25,411 bases of DNA. Source: an uncultured Oscillospiraceae bacterium (GTDB lineage Bacteria > Bacillota > Clostridia > Oscillospirales > Oscillospiraceae). The stretch spans positions 1 through 25,411 of the forward strand of contig CAAGBT010000050.1 in NCBI GenBank assembly GCA_900768135.1, read 5' to 3'. The notes beneath the pieces are model-generated. The model saw only the letters and a list, made by a program, of their open reading frames with translations. It ran no database searches and was not told the DNA's origin. Both the position numbers and the translations under genes were made by a program. Numbering within the stretch: the first letter of the stretch is position 1; each line of letters begins with the position of its first letter. Below are positions 15,280 through 23,678 of the stretch, one piece after another.

Positions 15280-15644
15280 TTCTCTTCCTCCTTTGCCCGT
15301 GCGATCAGGGCAATTACTTCTTCTTTGCTGCAGCCGAGCGTTTTCATTGAACGGAGGAATTCCTCCACCCGTTCGTCGGCCAGACGCAGCTTGGCGTTTG
15401 TGATCATGTTTTCGTTTTCCGTAACGAACCGGCCTGCGGTGCGCTGGGAAAACACCAGCCCCTCGCGTTCCAGATCTGCCAGCGCGCGCTGTACGGTGTT
15501 GGGGTTTACGCCCGCCTCCACCGCAAGCTCCCGCACCGACGGCAGCTTTTCTCCCGGGGCATAAATGCCAGAAACGATAGCCTCGCTGAGCCGCTGCATC
15601 AGCTGGGAATAGATCGGCTGATCACTGCGGAAGTTCCACTCCAT
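15276..15644 (-). CDS. GntR-family regulator, YtrA subfamily
   Basis: A 122-residue repressor-type protein. The N-terminal winged helix (residues ~10-75) has QPIYSQLMQRL, PGEKLPSVRELA and VNPNTVQRALADLEREG; the short C-terminal part (~80-122) is helical and too small for an effector domain, as expected for YtrA. Such proteins dimerise and usually repress the operon they head. AAGGAGG (15651-15657) lies 6 nt before the ATG. A near-palindrome at 15667-15686 overlaps the -10 of its own promoter, which fits autorepression of this GntR/ATPase/permease operon. Confidence 0.92.
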   Translation of the reverse strand: MEWNFRSDQPIYSQLMQRLSEAIVSGIYAPGEKLPSVRELAVEAGVNPNTVQRALADLEREGLVFSQRTAGRFVTENENMITNAKLRLADERVEEFLRSMKTLGCSKEEVIALIARAKEEEK

Positions 15645-15666
15645 TGCGATCCTCCTTGTGTATCAC

Positions 15667-15686
15667 TGTATTAGGTGATTAGTACA
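15667..15686. promoter_or_regulatory. Candidate GntR (YtrA-type) operator
   Basis: TGTATTA (15667-15673), 6 bases, TAGTACA (15680-15686): inverted arms with one mismatch. It overlaps the -10 of the operon promoter by three bases and covers the predicted transcription start, a classic repressor position. Confidence 0.6.
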
Positions 15687-15712
15687 ATAATACACGCAAA
15701 GGCGTTTGTCAA
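15684..15712 (-). promoter_or_regulatory. Promoter of the GntR/ABC operon
   Basis: Consensus TTGACA (15712-15707), 17-bp spacer and TATTGT (15689-15684) on the minus strand. Confidence 0.7.
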
Positions 15713-15785
15713 CCCCCTGACGAAAAAAAGTTGAAAAAACTTTTCTGCTTGCCGGGCAGAGGAAAAGAATTTTACATAAAACATG

Positions 15786-15797
15786 AAACAAATGTTG
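15786..15797. promoter_or_regulatory. Possible LexA (SOS) box at lexA
   Basis: The core AAC-AAAT-GTT (15787-15796) fits the Gram-positive pattern GAAC-N4-GTTC except for the outermost bases. It overlaps the predicted -35 of lexA, where autorepression would be expected. It is not a perfect box. Confidence 0.4.
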
Positions 15798-15822
15798 CAT
15801 TTTTTGAAAAGTGTGGTATTAT
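15795..15822 (+). promoter_or_regulatory. Promoter of lexA
   Basis: TTGCAT (15795-15800), 16-bp spacer and TATTAT (15817-15822), about 20 nt ahead of the GGAAGGAG ribosome site. TTGAAA at 15804-15809 is too close to the -10 to be its -35. Confidence 0.55.
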
Positions 15823-15856
15823 AGGTTTGAACAGAAATTGGAAGGAGCGCAGCAAA

Positions 15857-16519
15857 ATGGGAAAACTGTCCAGAATGCAGCAGCGCGTATACGATTATAT
15901 CGCCGAGAGCATCGCCCGGCAGGGATATGCGCCCTCTGTGCGCGAGATCGGCGAAGCGCTGGGGCTGAAGTCCCCCTCCACGGTCCATTTTCATATCAAG
16001 CACCTTCAGGAGCTTGGATTGATCGAGAAGGGCGCGGGCAAAGGGCGCGCTCTTGCGCTGAAGGAGCCGCCGCAGGCGGCGCAGGTCTCCGGCGCGGAGG
16101 CGTCTGCGCCTGCGGCTTCAGAACAGGCGGAAGCGTCCGCAGAGCGCCGCGCGCGCCGCGTTCCGGTTCTTGGAACGGTTGCCGCCGGCAGCCCGATCCT
16201 GGCGCAGGAGTGCATTGAAGATTACCTCACGTTCGACACCGGCGGACACGACGAGGAATACTTTGCCCTGCGCGTGCGCGGGGAGTCGATGCTCGGCGTC
16301 GGCATCCTGCCGGACGATCTGGTGGTCGTCCACCGCCAGCCCACGGCGCAAAACGGGCAGATCGTTGTTGCGCTGCTGGGCGATGAGGCCACGGTCAAAA
16401 CGCTCAGCCGCAGGAACGGAGAGGTCTGGCTGCTGCCCGCAAACCCGGACTATCAGCCCATCGACGGCCGCGAAAGCAGCATTTTAGGCCGCGTTGTCGC
16501 CGTGGTGCGGCAGTATTGA
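15857..16519 (+). CDS. lexA: LexA SOS repressor
   Basis: Represses DNA-damage genes and self-cleaves when RecA is activated. The 220 residues begin with a winged HTH (1-65; PSVREIGEALGLKSPSTVHF at 26-45). An Ala/Glu-rich linker (72-98), longer than in many LexA proteins, joins it to the peptidase domain. The cleavage bond is A110-G111 in GTVAAGSPIL, the catalytic Ser is S144 (RGESMLG) and the Lys is K181 (EATVKTL), so the protein should be cleavable. The ATG at 15857 follows GGAAGGAG, whereas the upstream frame would run back through the promoter. It is divergent from the GntR operon, 212 bp away, and ends at a strong terminator. Confidence 0.96.
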   Translation: MGKLSRMQQRVYDYIAESIARQGYAPSVREIGEALGLKSPSTVHFHIKHLQELGLIEKGAGKGRALALKEPPQAAQVSGAEASAPAASEQAEASAERRARRVPVLGTVAAGSPILAQECIEDYLTFDTGGHDEEYFALRVRGESMLGVGILPDDLVVVHRQPTAQNGQIVVALLGDEATVKTLSRRNGEVWLLPANPDYQPIDGRESSILGRVVAVVRQY

Positions 16520-16543
16520 AACGCGCCTGAGAACAGAATACAA

Positions 16544-16579
16544 AAGCTCCTCCGTATCAAACGGAGGAGCTTCTTTTTT
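16544..16579. terminator. Terminator between lexA and the lipoprotein gene
   Basis: AAGCTCCTCCGT (16544-16555) and ACGGAGGAGCTT (16561-16572), a 12-bp stem with a 5-nt loop. CTTTTTT follows on the plus strand for lexA, and a short TTTTG follows on the minus strand for the convergent lipoprotein gene. Confidence 0.88.
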
Positions 16580-16597
16580 GCCGGCGCTGCTGCACCC

Positions 16598-18130
16598 TCA
16601 TGTCTTATCAAAGCGTACCGTCCAGCCCTCGAAGCCGTAAAACGGCGAGGAGACCGTGGGCGCGAGTCCTTCAACAAGCCCTTCGGGGGTGAGTACCGAG
16701 AGCGATTTGAACGCGATGGGCGCAATGGGGGCGTTTTCCGCAAGGCAGCGGCACAGCGCCTCCGCTGCCGGGAGGCTTCCATCGGCAAGGAATGCGTCCA
16801 GCAGCGCGTCGCACTGCTCATCGGCATAGCGGCCGTAGTTGAGCGCGCCGTCCGAGCGCACAAGCGCCGATACGTTCCAGTCCGCCGTGAGCCGTACTTC
16901 GCCGAGATAGAGGTCGAAGATCCCGCTCTCCAGCGCTGTAAGGTAGTCCGCCCACGGCAGGGCGCGTACCGTGACCGTCAGCGCACCGCCGCTCAGCGTG
17001 CGGCTCAGATACTCTGCGATGGAGACCTTGAACGAGTCGCTCTCGTTGACGAGGATCGTCAGCGTGCGGGGACGATCCTCTGTTATGCCCGCGTCTGCCA
17101 GCCCGGCGGCAAGCGCCGGCGCGGCAAATGTCTGCGCCAGCAGCGCGGGATAGACCGCGCTGCGCGGCGAAATGGGGAAGCGCGCTTCTTCCGCGTGGCC
17201 GGCAAGATAGCCGGATACGACCGTGGCGCGGTCGAAGCTTCCGGCGATCGCGCTGCGCAGCAGGGCAGAGGAGAGCGGCGCCCGCTGCGTGTTGAATCCA
17301 AGGTAGAGCATGGCCGTGCCGGCATAGTCGGTCAGCAGCGTGTTGGCGGAGTGCAGCTTGCCCGCGCTGCCGGTCAGGTCGGCGGTCAGCAGATGCACCT
17401 CGCGCGAAGCGAAAAGATACGAAGCAGTGTCGGCGTCCTTTGCGGCGCGCAGCTCGATGCGCGCAAGCGGCAGCACCTTGTCCTGCCACCATTCGCCGCT
17501 GCGCTGCAAATGCGCGCCCTCGCCGTCGGTGACGTAAAGATACGGCCCTGTGCCGGGCGGCACCGTGCTTTTTTCCGAGCCGGACTTGATGATCGGGATG
17601 TCCAGCAGGGCGGGGAAGGCGCTGTTCGCGCGCGTTAATGTGATGAGAAGCGCGCCGCTTGAAACGCGCATGGAGGCAACGTCCGCAAAGCGCGCGCCGT
17701 AGCGTTCACTCTGCGCGGCGCGGCGCAGCGTGGCAAGCACGTCTGCCGCCGTCAGGTCAGAGCCGTCGGAAAAGCGGATGCCCTCGCGCAGGTAAAAGGT
17801 GAATGCCGTGCAGTCGTCGCTGCGGTCGTAATGGCTGCACAGCACGCCCTGCGGCGCAAAGCTTTCGTCAAGGGTGAACAGGCCCTCGTACAGCAGCGCG
17901 CCAAGCGTCTGCTGCATCCCGTCGGGGCAGGTGACGGGATCAAGACCGACGCCCTGCAGATAGGGCAGGGCAAATGCGGTGATGGGCGTATCCTGCGTGT
18001 TCTCCGCGCCGGAGGATTCTTCCTGCCAGAAGGCGCTATCCTCCTCGTCCGGCTCGTCCGCCGCCCAGCAGCCGGCGAGTGTGAGCGCAAGAGCCAGCGC
18101 GCACAGCAGCGCGCCAGACCGGCGCGTCAT
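16598..18130 (-). CDS. Solute-binding lipoprotein, ABC family 5 (oligopeptide/dipeptide type)
   Basis: A 510-residue extracellular binding protein. The signal peptide ends in lipobox LAGC with Cys21 as the lipidated residue. An acidic linker (~25-48) precedes the SBP_bac_5 fold, with FALPYLQGVGLDP, YEGLF, FYLREGIRFSDGSDLTAADV, then PPGTGPY and a C-terminal half with MLYLGFNTQ. These proteins bind peptides, nickel or similar ligands for import; the ligand is not readable. Length is close to that of OppA/DppA-like proteins. No permease or ATPase of that system is adjacent. Its ATG overlaps the pgeF stop (4 nt), so it is translated with pgeF, an unusual pairing. It ends at the lexA terminator. 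Confidence 0.88.
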   Translation of the reverse strand: MTRRSGALLCALALALTLAGCWAADEPDEEDSAFWQEESSGAENTQDTPITAFALPYLQGVGLDPVTCPDGMQQTLGALLYEGLFTLDESFAPQGVLCSHYDRSDDCTAFTFYLREGIRFSDGSDLTAADVLATLRRAAQSERYGARFADVASMRVSSGALLITLTRANSAFPALLDIPIIKSGSEKSTVPPGTGPYLYVTDGEGAHLQRSGEWWQDKVLPLARIELRAAKDADTASYLFASREVHLLTADLTGSAGKLHSANTLLTDYAGTAMLYLGFNTQRAPLSSALLRSAIAGSFDRATVVSGYLAGHAEEARFPISPRSAVYPALLAQTFAAPALAAGLADAGITEDRPRTLTILVNESDSFKVSIAEYLSRTLSGGALTVTVRALPWADYLTALESGIFDLYLGEVRLTADWNVSALVRSDGALNYGRYADEQCDALLDAFLADGSLPAAEALCRCLAENAPIAPIAFKSLSVLTPEGLVEGLAPTVSSPFYGFEGWTVRFDKT

Positions 18131-18948
18131 CGCTCCCCTCCGCTCATGCAGATGACCGCCGCCATACCGCCGCGTCTGTCACCCATTGCGCGGTGCGACC
18201 AGTAGCGCTCGGGGTGGCATTTGGTGCAGTCGGGGTGTACGTCGATGTGCGCGGGATCAATGCCTGCACGCAGCAGCCACAGGCGGTTGATGCCCTTGAG
18301 ATCAATATGCCATTTTTCGCCGCGCCGCTCGATGCGCTCATCGATGGCGGGGTCGAGCAGCGCAAAGAACTGCTCTGCCACGTCGCCGTTTACCTCAAAG
18401 CAGCATTTGCCGATGCTCGGGCCGATGGCGGCGCGCAGCGTGTACGGCTCGGCGCCGTAGTAGCTCATCATCGATACCGCCGCCTTGAGCGCAATGCCGC
18501 CCGCCGTGCCGCGCCATCCGGCGTGTACCGCGCCGATGCAGCGCGCCGTGGGATCATAGAGCGTGAGAATGCAGCAGTCCGAGCCGTAAACGAACAGCGG
18601 GAGCTCCGTTTCGTTCGTGATGAGCGCGTCGGCGTCGTAGGGCCGGTCGTCCCAGAGAATCCTGCCTGCATCCTCTGCACGCGCTACACGCACGAGATCA
18701 GAGTGGATCTGCCGGCAGCCGACAGCGCGCGAAGCGTCAAAGCCGACGGCCGCGCCGAGCCGGCGGTAATTTTCCAGCAGGTTTTCGCTGCGGTCGCCCC
18801 GGTTGTCGGCAAAGTTCAAAGAATCATAGGGGGCGGGACTCACGCCGCCGTGCCGGGTGGTAAATGCGTGAACAACGCCGCCCGCGGCGGAGATGACATC
18901 GGAGGTGTCAAAGATAAGGCCGCCGGCATTGTGTTCGGTAAAGGACAT
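18127..18948 (-). CDS. pgeF: YfiH/PgeF-family protein (laccase-domain purine nucleoside enzyme)
   Basis: A 273-residue protein of the YfiH/YlmD/LACC1 family. Members were once called multicopper oxidases but are now known to act on purine nucleosides (phosphorylase/deaminase activity), and PgeF was linked to editing of peptidoglycan precursors. Motifs: AFTTRHGGVS (28-37), RQIHSD (79-84, metal His82), SDCCILTLYD (123-132, Cys125), VHAGWRGTAGG (141-151, His142) and GKCCFEV (180-186). The metal triad is intact. AAAAGGAGG lies about 8 nt before the ATG. It is downstream of secA across a hairpin and overlaps the lipoprotein gene. Confidence 0.92.
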   Translation of the reverse strand: MSFTEHNAGGLIFDTSDVISAAGGVVHAFTTRHGGVSPAPYDSLNFADNRGDRSENLLENYRRLGAAVGFDASRAVGCRQIHSDLVRVARAEDAGRILWDDRPYDADALITNETELPLFVYGSDCCILTLYDPTARCIGAVHAGWRGTAGGIALKAAVSMMSYYGAEPYTLRAAIGPSIGKCCFEVNGDVAEQFFALLDPAIDERIERRGEKWHIDLKGINRLWLLRAGIDPAHIDVHPDCTKCHPERYWSHRAMGDRRGGMAAVICMSGGER

Positions 18949-18976
18949 GGAAAAAGCCTCCTTTTCTTTTGGGGAA

Positions 18977-19013
18977 GGGGGCTGCTCTCCTTGGGGAAAG
19001 AGAACAGCCCCCT
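18977..19013 (-). terminator. Hairpin between secA and pgeF
   Basis: A 13-bp stem (18977-18989 with 19001-19013) with one C-A mismatch and a purine-rich loop. On the minus strand it follows secA by about 27 nt but has no real T-run, so it may only partly terminate. Its sequence resembles the terminator at 5791-5826. Confidence 0.55.
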
Positions 19014-19027
19014 TGCATTCAGATCAC

Positions 19028-19054
19028 GCTGCGGGGCAGATCATCTGCCGCAGC
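19028..19054 (-). other. Hairpin spanning the secA stop codon
   Basis: GCTGC/GCAGC and GGCAGA/TCTGCC pair with a 2-nt bulge around a TCA loop, the secA stop itself. No T-run follows. It may be incidental to the CGR codons or stabilise the 3' end. Confidence 0.4.
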
Positions 19055-21767
19055 ACTGCTTGTATTTCTTTCCGCTGCCGCAGGGGCAGGGATCGTTGCG
19101 GCCGATCTTCTGCACCTTGCGCGGCTGCTTTTTCACGCTGCCGTCGCCTGCGGTGGTTGCAACCAGTCCCTCGGCCACGCGCTCGCGCTTGACCTCCTTC
19201 TCCGTCTTGATGCGCGCGGAGAAGATGCGGCGAACGGTCTCGCTCTGGATGGCGGAGATCATGTCCTCGAACATCGTGAGCGACTCCTGCTTGTAAACGT
19301 CGATGGGCTTGTTGTTGCCGTAGGATTGCAGGCGGATGGCCTGGCGCAGCTCGCTCATCGCGTCGATGTGGTCCATCCAGTATTCATCGACCACCCGCAG
19401 CAGCACAACGCGCTCCAGCTCGCGCATGAGCGGCGAAGTGACGGCGGCCTCCTTCGCCTCGTAATACCGCTCCGCCGCGTCGTAGAAGCGGTCGCACAGG
19501 TCTTCGGCGGAGAGGCCGGCAAGAGACGAAGCGTCCACTGCGCCGCGCGGGAAGTAGGTGCCTTCACAGGCTTTGAGCGCGTCGGCGCGGCGCTCGTCCT
19601 CGCTCCTGTCCTGCTCGCTGAAGGCAAAGGACACATGGTTTTCAATGCTCGAACGCAGCATATTCAGGACAGTCGCCTTGATGTCCAGCCCATCCAGTAC
19701 CTGCTTGCGCTGGCCGTAGATGATCTCGCGCTGCTTGTTCATCACATCGTCGTATTCGAGCGTGTTCTTGCGGTACTGGAAGTTGCGGGATTCAACGCTT
19801 GTCTGCGCGTTTTCGATCGCCTTGGTGAGCGTCTTGTTCTCAATAGGCGTGTTCTCGTCAAGGTTGAAGCGGTCCATCAGGCTTGTGATGCGCTCGCCGC
19901 CGAACAGACGCAGCAGGTCGTCCTCAAGCGAGAGGTAGAAGCGCGTCTCGCCCGGGTCACCCTGACGGCCGGCGCGTCCGCGCAGCTGGTTGTCGATGCG
20001 GCGGGAGTCGTGACGCTCTGTGCCGATGATGAACAGGCCGCCCGCCGCGCGGACCTTGTCCGCCTCGCCGGCGATCTCCGCGCGGTGCTTTTCCAGCGCC
20101 CTTGCAAACATCTCACGCGCGTCGAGAATTTCCTTGTTGTCGGTCTCGGCGTAGCCGGTCGCCTCAGCGATCAGCTCGTCGGAAAGGCCTGCCTTGCGCA
20201 GATCGTTTTTCGCCATGTATTCGGCGTTGCCGCCAAGCATGATGTCGGTGCCGCGGCCCGCCATATTCGTGGCGACCGTGACTGCGCCGAGCTTACCGGC
20301 CTGGGCGACGATCTCCGCTTCCTTTTCGTGGTTCTTCGCGTTCAGAAGGTTATGCTTGATGCCCTCGCGGGAGAGGAGGTACGAAAGATTCTCGTTCTTC
20401 TCGATCGACACCGTGCCGACCAGCACGGGCTGACCCTTGGCGTGGCATTCCTTCACCTGCGCGATAACGGCGCGGTACTTGGCCGCTTCGGTCTTATACA
20501 CAACGTCGGGGTCGTCGATGCGGGCGAGAGGACGGTTCGTCGGCACCTCGATGATATCGAGGTTGTAGATCGTGCCGAATTCTTCTTCCTCTGTCAGCGC
20601 CGTGCCGGTCATGCCGGAGAGCTTGCCGTACAGGCGGAAATAGTTCTGGAAGGTGATGGTCGCAAGCGTCTTGCTCTCCCGCGCGACCTCCACGCGCTCC
20701 TTCGCTTCAATGGCCTGATGCAGCCCGTCGCTGTAGCGGCGGCCGAACATCAGCCGGCCGGTGAATTCGTCCACGATGACGACCTGCCCGTCCTTGATGA
20801 CATAGTCGATATCGCGCTTCATCGTGCCGTGGGCCTTGATGGCCTGGTTGATGTGGTGTGCAATGGTGGAGTTTTCCGGGTCGGAGAGATTTTCCAGCCC
20901 GAAAAATTCCTCGGCCTTCTTCACGCCGCGCGCGGTGAGCGTTGCGGTCTTGGCCTTTTCGTCCACAATGTAGTCGGCAGTCTCATTTACATCCTCTTCC
21001 GCCTTGTCGTCGCTTTCGGTAATGACCTTCTTGCGGAAGCCGCGCACAAGGCTCTCCGTGCGGGAGTACATCTCCGTGGACTTTTCGCCCATGCCGGAGA
21101 TGATGAGCGGCGTGCGCGCTTCATCGATGAGGATGGAGTCCACCTCGTCCACGATGGCAAAGGCATAGCCGCGCTGAACAAGCTCGCTTGCATAGATGGC
21201 CATATTGTCGCGCAGATAGTCGAAGCCCATCTCGTTGTTCGTGCCGTAGGTGATATCGGCGGCGTAGGCCTTGCGGCGCTCCTCGCTGGAAAGGTCGTGG
21301 ATGATCAGCCCAACGGAAAGACCGAGAAAACGGTGTACCTTGCCCATCCATTCGCTGTCGCGCTTGGCCAGGTAGTCGTTCACGGTAACGATGTGTACGC
21401 CGCTGCCGGTCAGGGCGTTCAGGTACGCGGGGAGCGTGGCCACCAGCGTTTTGCCTTCGCCGGTCTTCATCTCGGCGATGCGGCCCTGATGCAGCACGAT
21501 GCCGCCCACGAGCTGCACGCGGTAGGGATACAACCCCAGCACGCGCCCGGCGGCCTCGCGCACGGTGGCAAACGCCTCGGGCAGAATGTCGTCCAGCGTT
21601 TCCCCTGCGGCAAGACGCTGCCTGAACTCCGGCGTTTTGGCCTGAAGCTCGGCATCGCTCATCGCCTTGTATTCGTCCGCCATCGCTTCGATCTTATCAA
21701 CGATCGGGTAGATGCTCTTCAGCTCGCGGTCGGAATAGGTGCCGAACATTTTCGTAAAAAGACCCAT
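19041..21767 (-). CDS. secA: Protein translocase ATPase SecA
   Basis: The motor that pushes preproteins through SecYEG. At 908 residues it has normal length. Walker A MKTGEGKT (100-107), Walker B with VDEVDSILIDEARTP (206-220), NMAGRGTDI, QLRGRAGRQGD, and the C-terminal zinc/SecB-type motif PCPCGSGKKYKQCC with Cys 894, 896, 905 and 906. I chose ATG 21767 because AAAGGAAG lies ~10 nt upstream and the mature family start MGLF(T/S)KxFG follows; the frame upstream crosses the promoter. It is the first gene of a minus-strand run with pgeF and the lipoprotein gene. The C-terminal zinc tail sets it apart from SecA2-type paralogues. Confidence 0.98.
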   Translation of the reverse strand: MGLFTKMFGTYSDRELKSIYPIVDKIEAMADEYKAMSDAELQAKTPEFRQRLAAGETLDDILPEAFATVREAAGRVLGLYPYRVQLVGGIVLHQGRIAEMKTGEGKTLVATLPAYLNALTGSGVHIVTVNDYLAKRDSEWMGKVHRFLGLSVGLIIHDLSSEERRKAYAADITYGTNNEMGFDYLRDNMAIYASELVQRGYAFAIVDEVDSILIDEARTPLIISGMGEKSTEMYSRTESLVRGFRKKVITESDDKAEEDVNETADYIVDEKAKTATLTARGVKKAEEFFGLENLSDPENSTIAHHINQAIKAHGTMKRDIDYVIKDGQVVIVDEFTGRLMFGRRYSDGLHQAIEAKERVEVARESKTLATITFQNYFRLYGKLSGMTGTALTEEEEFGTIYNLDIIEVPTNRPLARIDDPDVVYKTEAAKYRAVIAQVKECHAKGQPVLVGTVSIEKNENLSYLLSREGIKHNLLNAKNHEKEAEIVAQAGKLGAVTVATNMAGRGTDIMLGGNAEYMAKNDLRKAGLSDELIAEATGYAETDNKEILDAREMFARALEKHRAEIAGEADKVRAAGGLFIIGTERHDSRRIDNQLRGRAGRQGDPGETRFYLSLEDDLLRLFGGERITSLMDRFNLDENTPIENKTLTKAIENAQTSVESRNFQYRKNTLEYDDVMNKQREIIYGQRKQVLDGLDIKATVLNMLRSSIENHVSFAFSEQDRSEDERRADALKACEGTYFPRGAVDASSLAGLSAEDLCDRFYDAAERYYEAKEAAVTSPLMRELERVVLLRVVDEYWMDHIDAMSELRQAIRLQSYGNNKPIDVYKQESLTMFEDMISAIQSETVRRIFSARIKTEKEVKRERVAEGLVATTAGDGSVKKQPRKVQKIGRNDPCPCGSGKKYKQCCGR

Positions 21768-21810
21768 ATTGCAAAACTTCCTTTCGTGGGAGCATAATAA
21801 CACATCTATA

Positions 21811-21839
21811 AGTATATCATCCCATTCCGCCGGATGCAA
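21811..21839 (-). promoter_or_regulatory. Promoter of secA
   Basis: TTGCAT (21839-21834), 17-bp spacer, TATACT (21816-21811) with extended TGA just upstream of the -10. Predicted start near 21804. Confidence 0.7.
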
Positions 21840-21902
21840 AGGAAATTTGCCGATATCGATGAACGGAGTGTAAATATTTCCTGCCTGCGCCCGCGCAGCG
21901 GC

Positions 21903-21932
21903 TTGCGCAAGGCCGAGCCGCTGTGGTAAACT
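21903..21932 (+). promoter_or_regulatory. Possible promoter and palindrome before the MBL gene
   Basis: TTGCGC (21903-21908), 18-bp spacer, TAAACT (21927-21932). A palindrome, CAGCGGCT (21896-21903) with AGCCGCTG (21916-21923), covers the -35 and spacer and could be an operator. A second hairpin in the leader lies around 21952-21976. Confidence 0.45.
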
Positions 21933-22013
21933 ATAGGCCGAAGGAAGAAGCTCTGCCGCGCCCGCGCGGCGCCAGAGGAAGAAGCATACGGATCAGCAAG
22001 GAGGAAACGACTG

Positions 22014-23609
22014 ATGAAACTGCATTTTTTCGGGGCCGACCGCTGCGTGACGGGATCCTGCCACTGTCTTGAGATCAACGGAAAGAAGATCCTCGTTGAT
22101 TGCGGCCTGCAGCAGGGACGCGATGAGATGGACAACCGCAGCCTTGCCTTTGCGCCCGGCAGCATCGATATCCTGCTCGTGACGCACGCGCACATCGACC
22201 ATACCGGACGCATCCCGATGCTGGTGAAAAACGGCTTTCACGGCCGCATTGTCACCACGCGCCTGACGGCGGACCTGATGAAGATCATGCTGCTCGACTC
22301 CGCCCACATTCAGGAGAGCGATGCCGAATATGAAAACCGCAAGGGCGAGCGCGCAGGGCGCGACCCCGTTGAGCCGCTTTACACCGAGCAGGACGCGCTG
22401 GATGTGTTCAAATATGTTGCGACCTGCGAATACGGCGAGACGGTGGAGCTTTGCGAGGGCGTGAGCGCAGTGTTTACTGATGCGGGGCATCTGCTTGGCT
22501 CGGCGTCCATCACGCTGGAGCTGGAGGAGGCGGGCATACACAAGACGCTTGTGTTCTCCGGCGATATCGGCAATGTTGACCAGCCCATCATCCGCGACCC
22601 GCAGCTGCTGAAAAAGGCGGACTATGTGGTGATGGAATCGACCTACGGCGACCGCAACCACACGGAGGTCTGGAGCTATACCGGCGAGCTTGCGCAGATC
22701 ATTGACGAGACGCTGGGCAAGGGCGGCAATGTTGTGATCCCGTCGTTTGCCGTTGGCCGCACGCAGGAGCTTCTGTATTTTATCCGCGAGATCAAGGATC
22801 AGAAGCTTGTCAGATCCACGCCGAACTTCCCCGTCTACATCGACTCGCCCCTTGCCAAGGCGGCGACGACCGTGTTCTGCGGCGATCTGCACGGCTACCT
22901 CGACGAGGACGCGCTCGAACTCATAAAGGACGGCACGCATATGTTCACGTTCCCGAACCTCAACCTGGTTGAGTCGAGCGAGGAGTCCAAGATGCTCAAC
23001 ATGGACACAACGCCCAAGGTCATCATCTCCGCCTCCGGTATGTGCGATGCGGGCCGCATCCGCCACCACCTGAAGCACAACCTCTGGCGCGCGAACAGCG
23101 CGGTGGTGTTCGTCGGCTTCCAGTCGCCCGGAACGCTGGGACGCAGATTGCTCGACGGCGCGGAAAAGGTCAAGCTCTTCGGCGAGGAGATCGCGGTCAA
23201 GGCGAAGATCGTCAACTTCCAGGGCCTTTCGTCCCATGCCGACCACGACCACCTGGTCGAGTGGATTGATTCCTTTGATCCAAAGCCCGCGCAGGTGTTC
23301 GTCGTCCACGGCGACGAGGACGTCGCGCCCGCCTTTGCCGATGAGCTGCGCGCGCACGGCTTCCGCGCGCACGCGGCCAAATTCACCGAGTGCTACGACC
23401 TTGCCGCGGACGAAATGGTCAGCGAGGGCTACATTTCCGAGCGCAAGCGCAGCGTGCAGAAGTCCCGCGCGGACAATCTTTATGCAAAGCTTGTTGCGGC
23501 GGCGGAGTCGCTGCTCTTGTTCGCCAAGCGCTGCAAGGGCAGGCCGAACAAGGATATTGCCGCGCTCACCGGCCAGATCATCAGCCTGATCGAGCGCTTC
23601 CGCGAGTGA
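22014..23609 (+). CDS. Beta-CASP metallo-beta-lactamase-fold ribonuclease-like protein
   Basis: A 531-residue soluble protein of the CPSF73/YSH1-like MBL group. The metal site THAHIDH is at 57-63; GHLLGSA supplies the next His; the beta-CASP segment has SFAVGRTQELL and ISASGMCDAGRIRHHLKHNL; and SSHADHD gives the C-terminal His motif (RMMBL). These features indicate an RNA endo- or exonuclease rather than a lactamase. The ~80-residue C-terminal addition beyond RMMBL is charged and helical. A strong AAGGAGG precedes the ATG. It is a single gene followed by a 16-bp terminator. RNA substrates are unknown. Confidence 0.9.
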   Translation: MKLHFFGADRCVTGSCHCLEINGKKILVDCGLQQGRDEMDNRSLAFAPGSIDILLVTHAHIDHTGRIPMLVKNGFHGRIVTTRLTADLMKIMLLDSAHIQESDAEYENRKGERAGRDPVEPLYTEQDALDVFKYVATCEYGETVELCEGVSAVFTDAGHLLGSASITLELEEAGIHKTLVFSGDIGNVDQPIIRDPQLLKKADYVVMESTYGDRNHTEVWSYTGELAQIIDETLGKGGNVVIPSFAVGRTQELLYFIREIKDQKLVRSTPNFPVYIDSPLAKAATTVFCGDLHGYLDEDALELIKDGTHMFTFPNLNLVESSEESKMLNMDTTPKVIISASGMCDAGRIRHHLKHNLWRANSAVVFVGFQSPGTLGRRLLDGAEKVKLFGEEIAVKAKIVNFQGLSSHADHDHLVEWIDSFDPKPAQVFVVHGDEDVAPAFADELRAHGFRAHAAKFTECYDLAADEMVSEGYISERKRSVQKSRADNLYAKLVAAAESLLLFAKRCKGRPNKDIAALTGQIISLIERFRE

Positions 23610-23630
23610 CCGCCCCGTAGAACAAATCGC

Positions 23631-23665
23631 AAAAGGTACTCCGCGCAGCGCGCGGAGTACCTTTT
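23631..23665 (+). terminator. Strong terminator between the MBL gene and rlmD
   Basis: AAAAGGTACTCCGCGC (23631-23646) and GCGCGGAGTACCTTTT (23650-23665) form a perfect 16-bp stem with a 3-nt loop. It ends only 2 nt before the rlmD ribosome site (GAAAGGA, 23668-23674). Confidence 0.85.
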
Positions 23666-23678
23666 CTGAAAGGATATC

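Noticed and set aside
18969..21797. 942-codon open frame on the plus strand opposite secA
   Set aside because: It is an antisense shadow caused by GC-rich codon bias. secA on the minus strand has full family motifs, and the opposite frame shows no recognisable domain.
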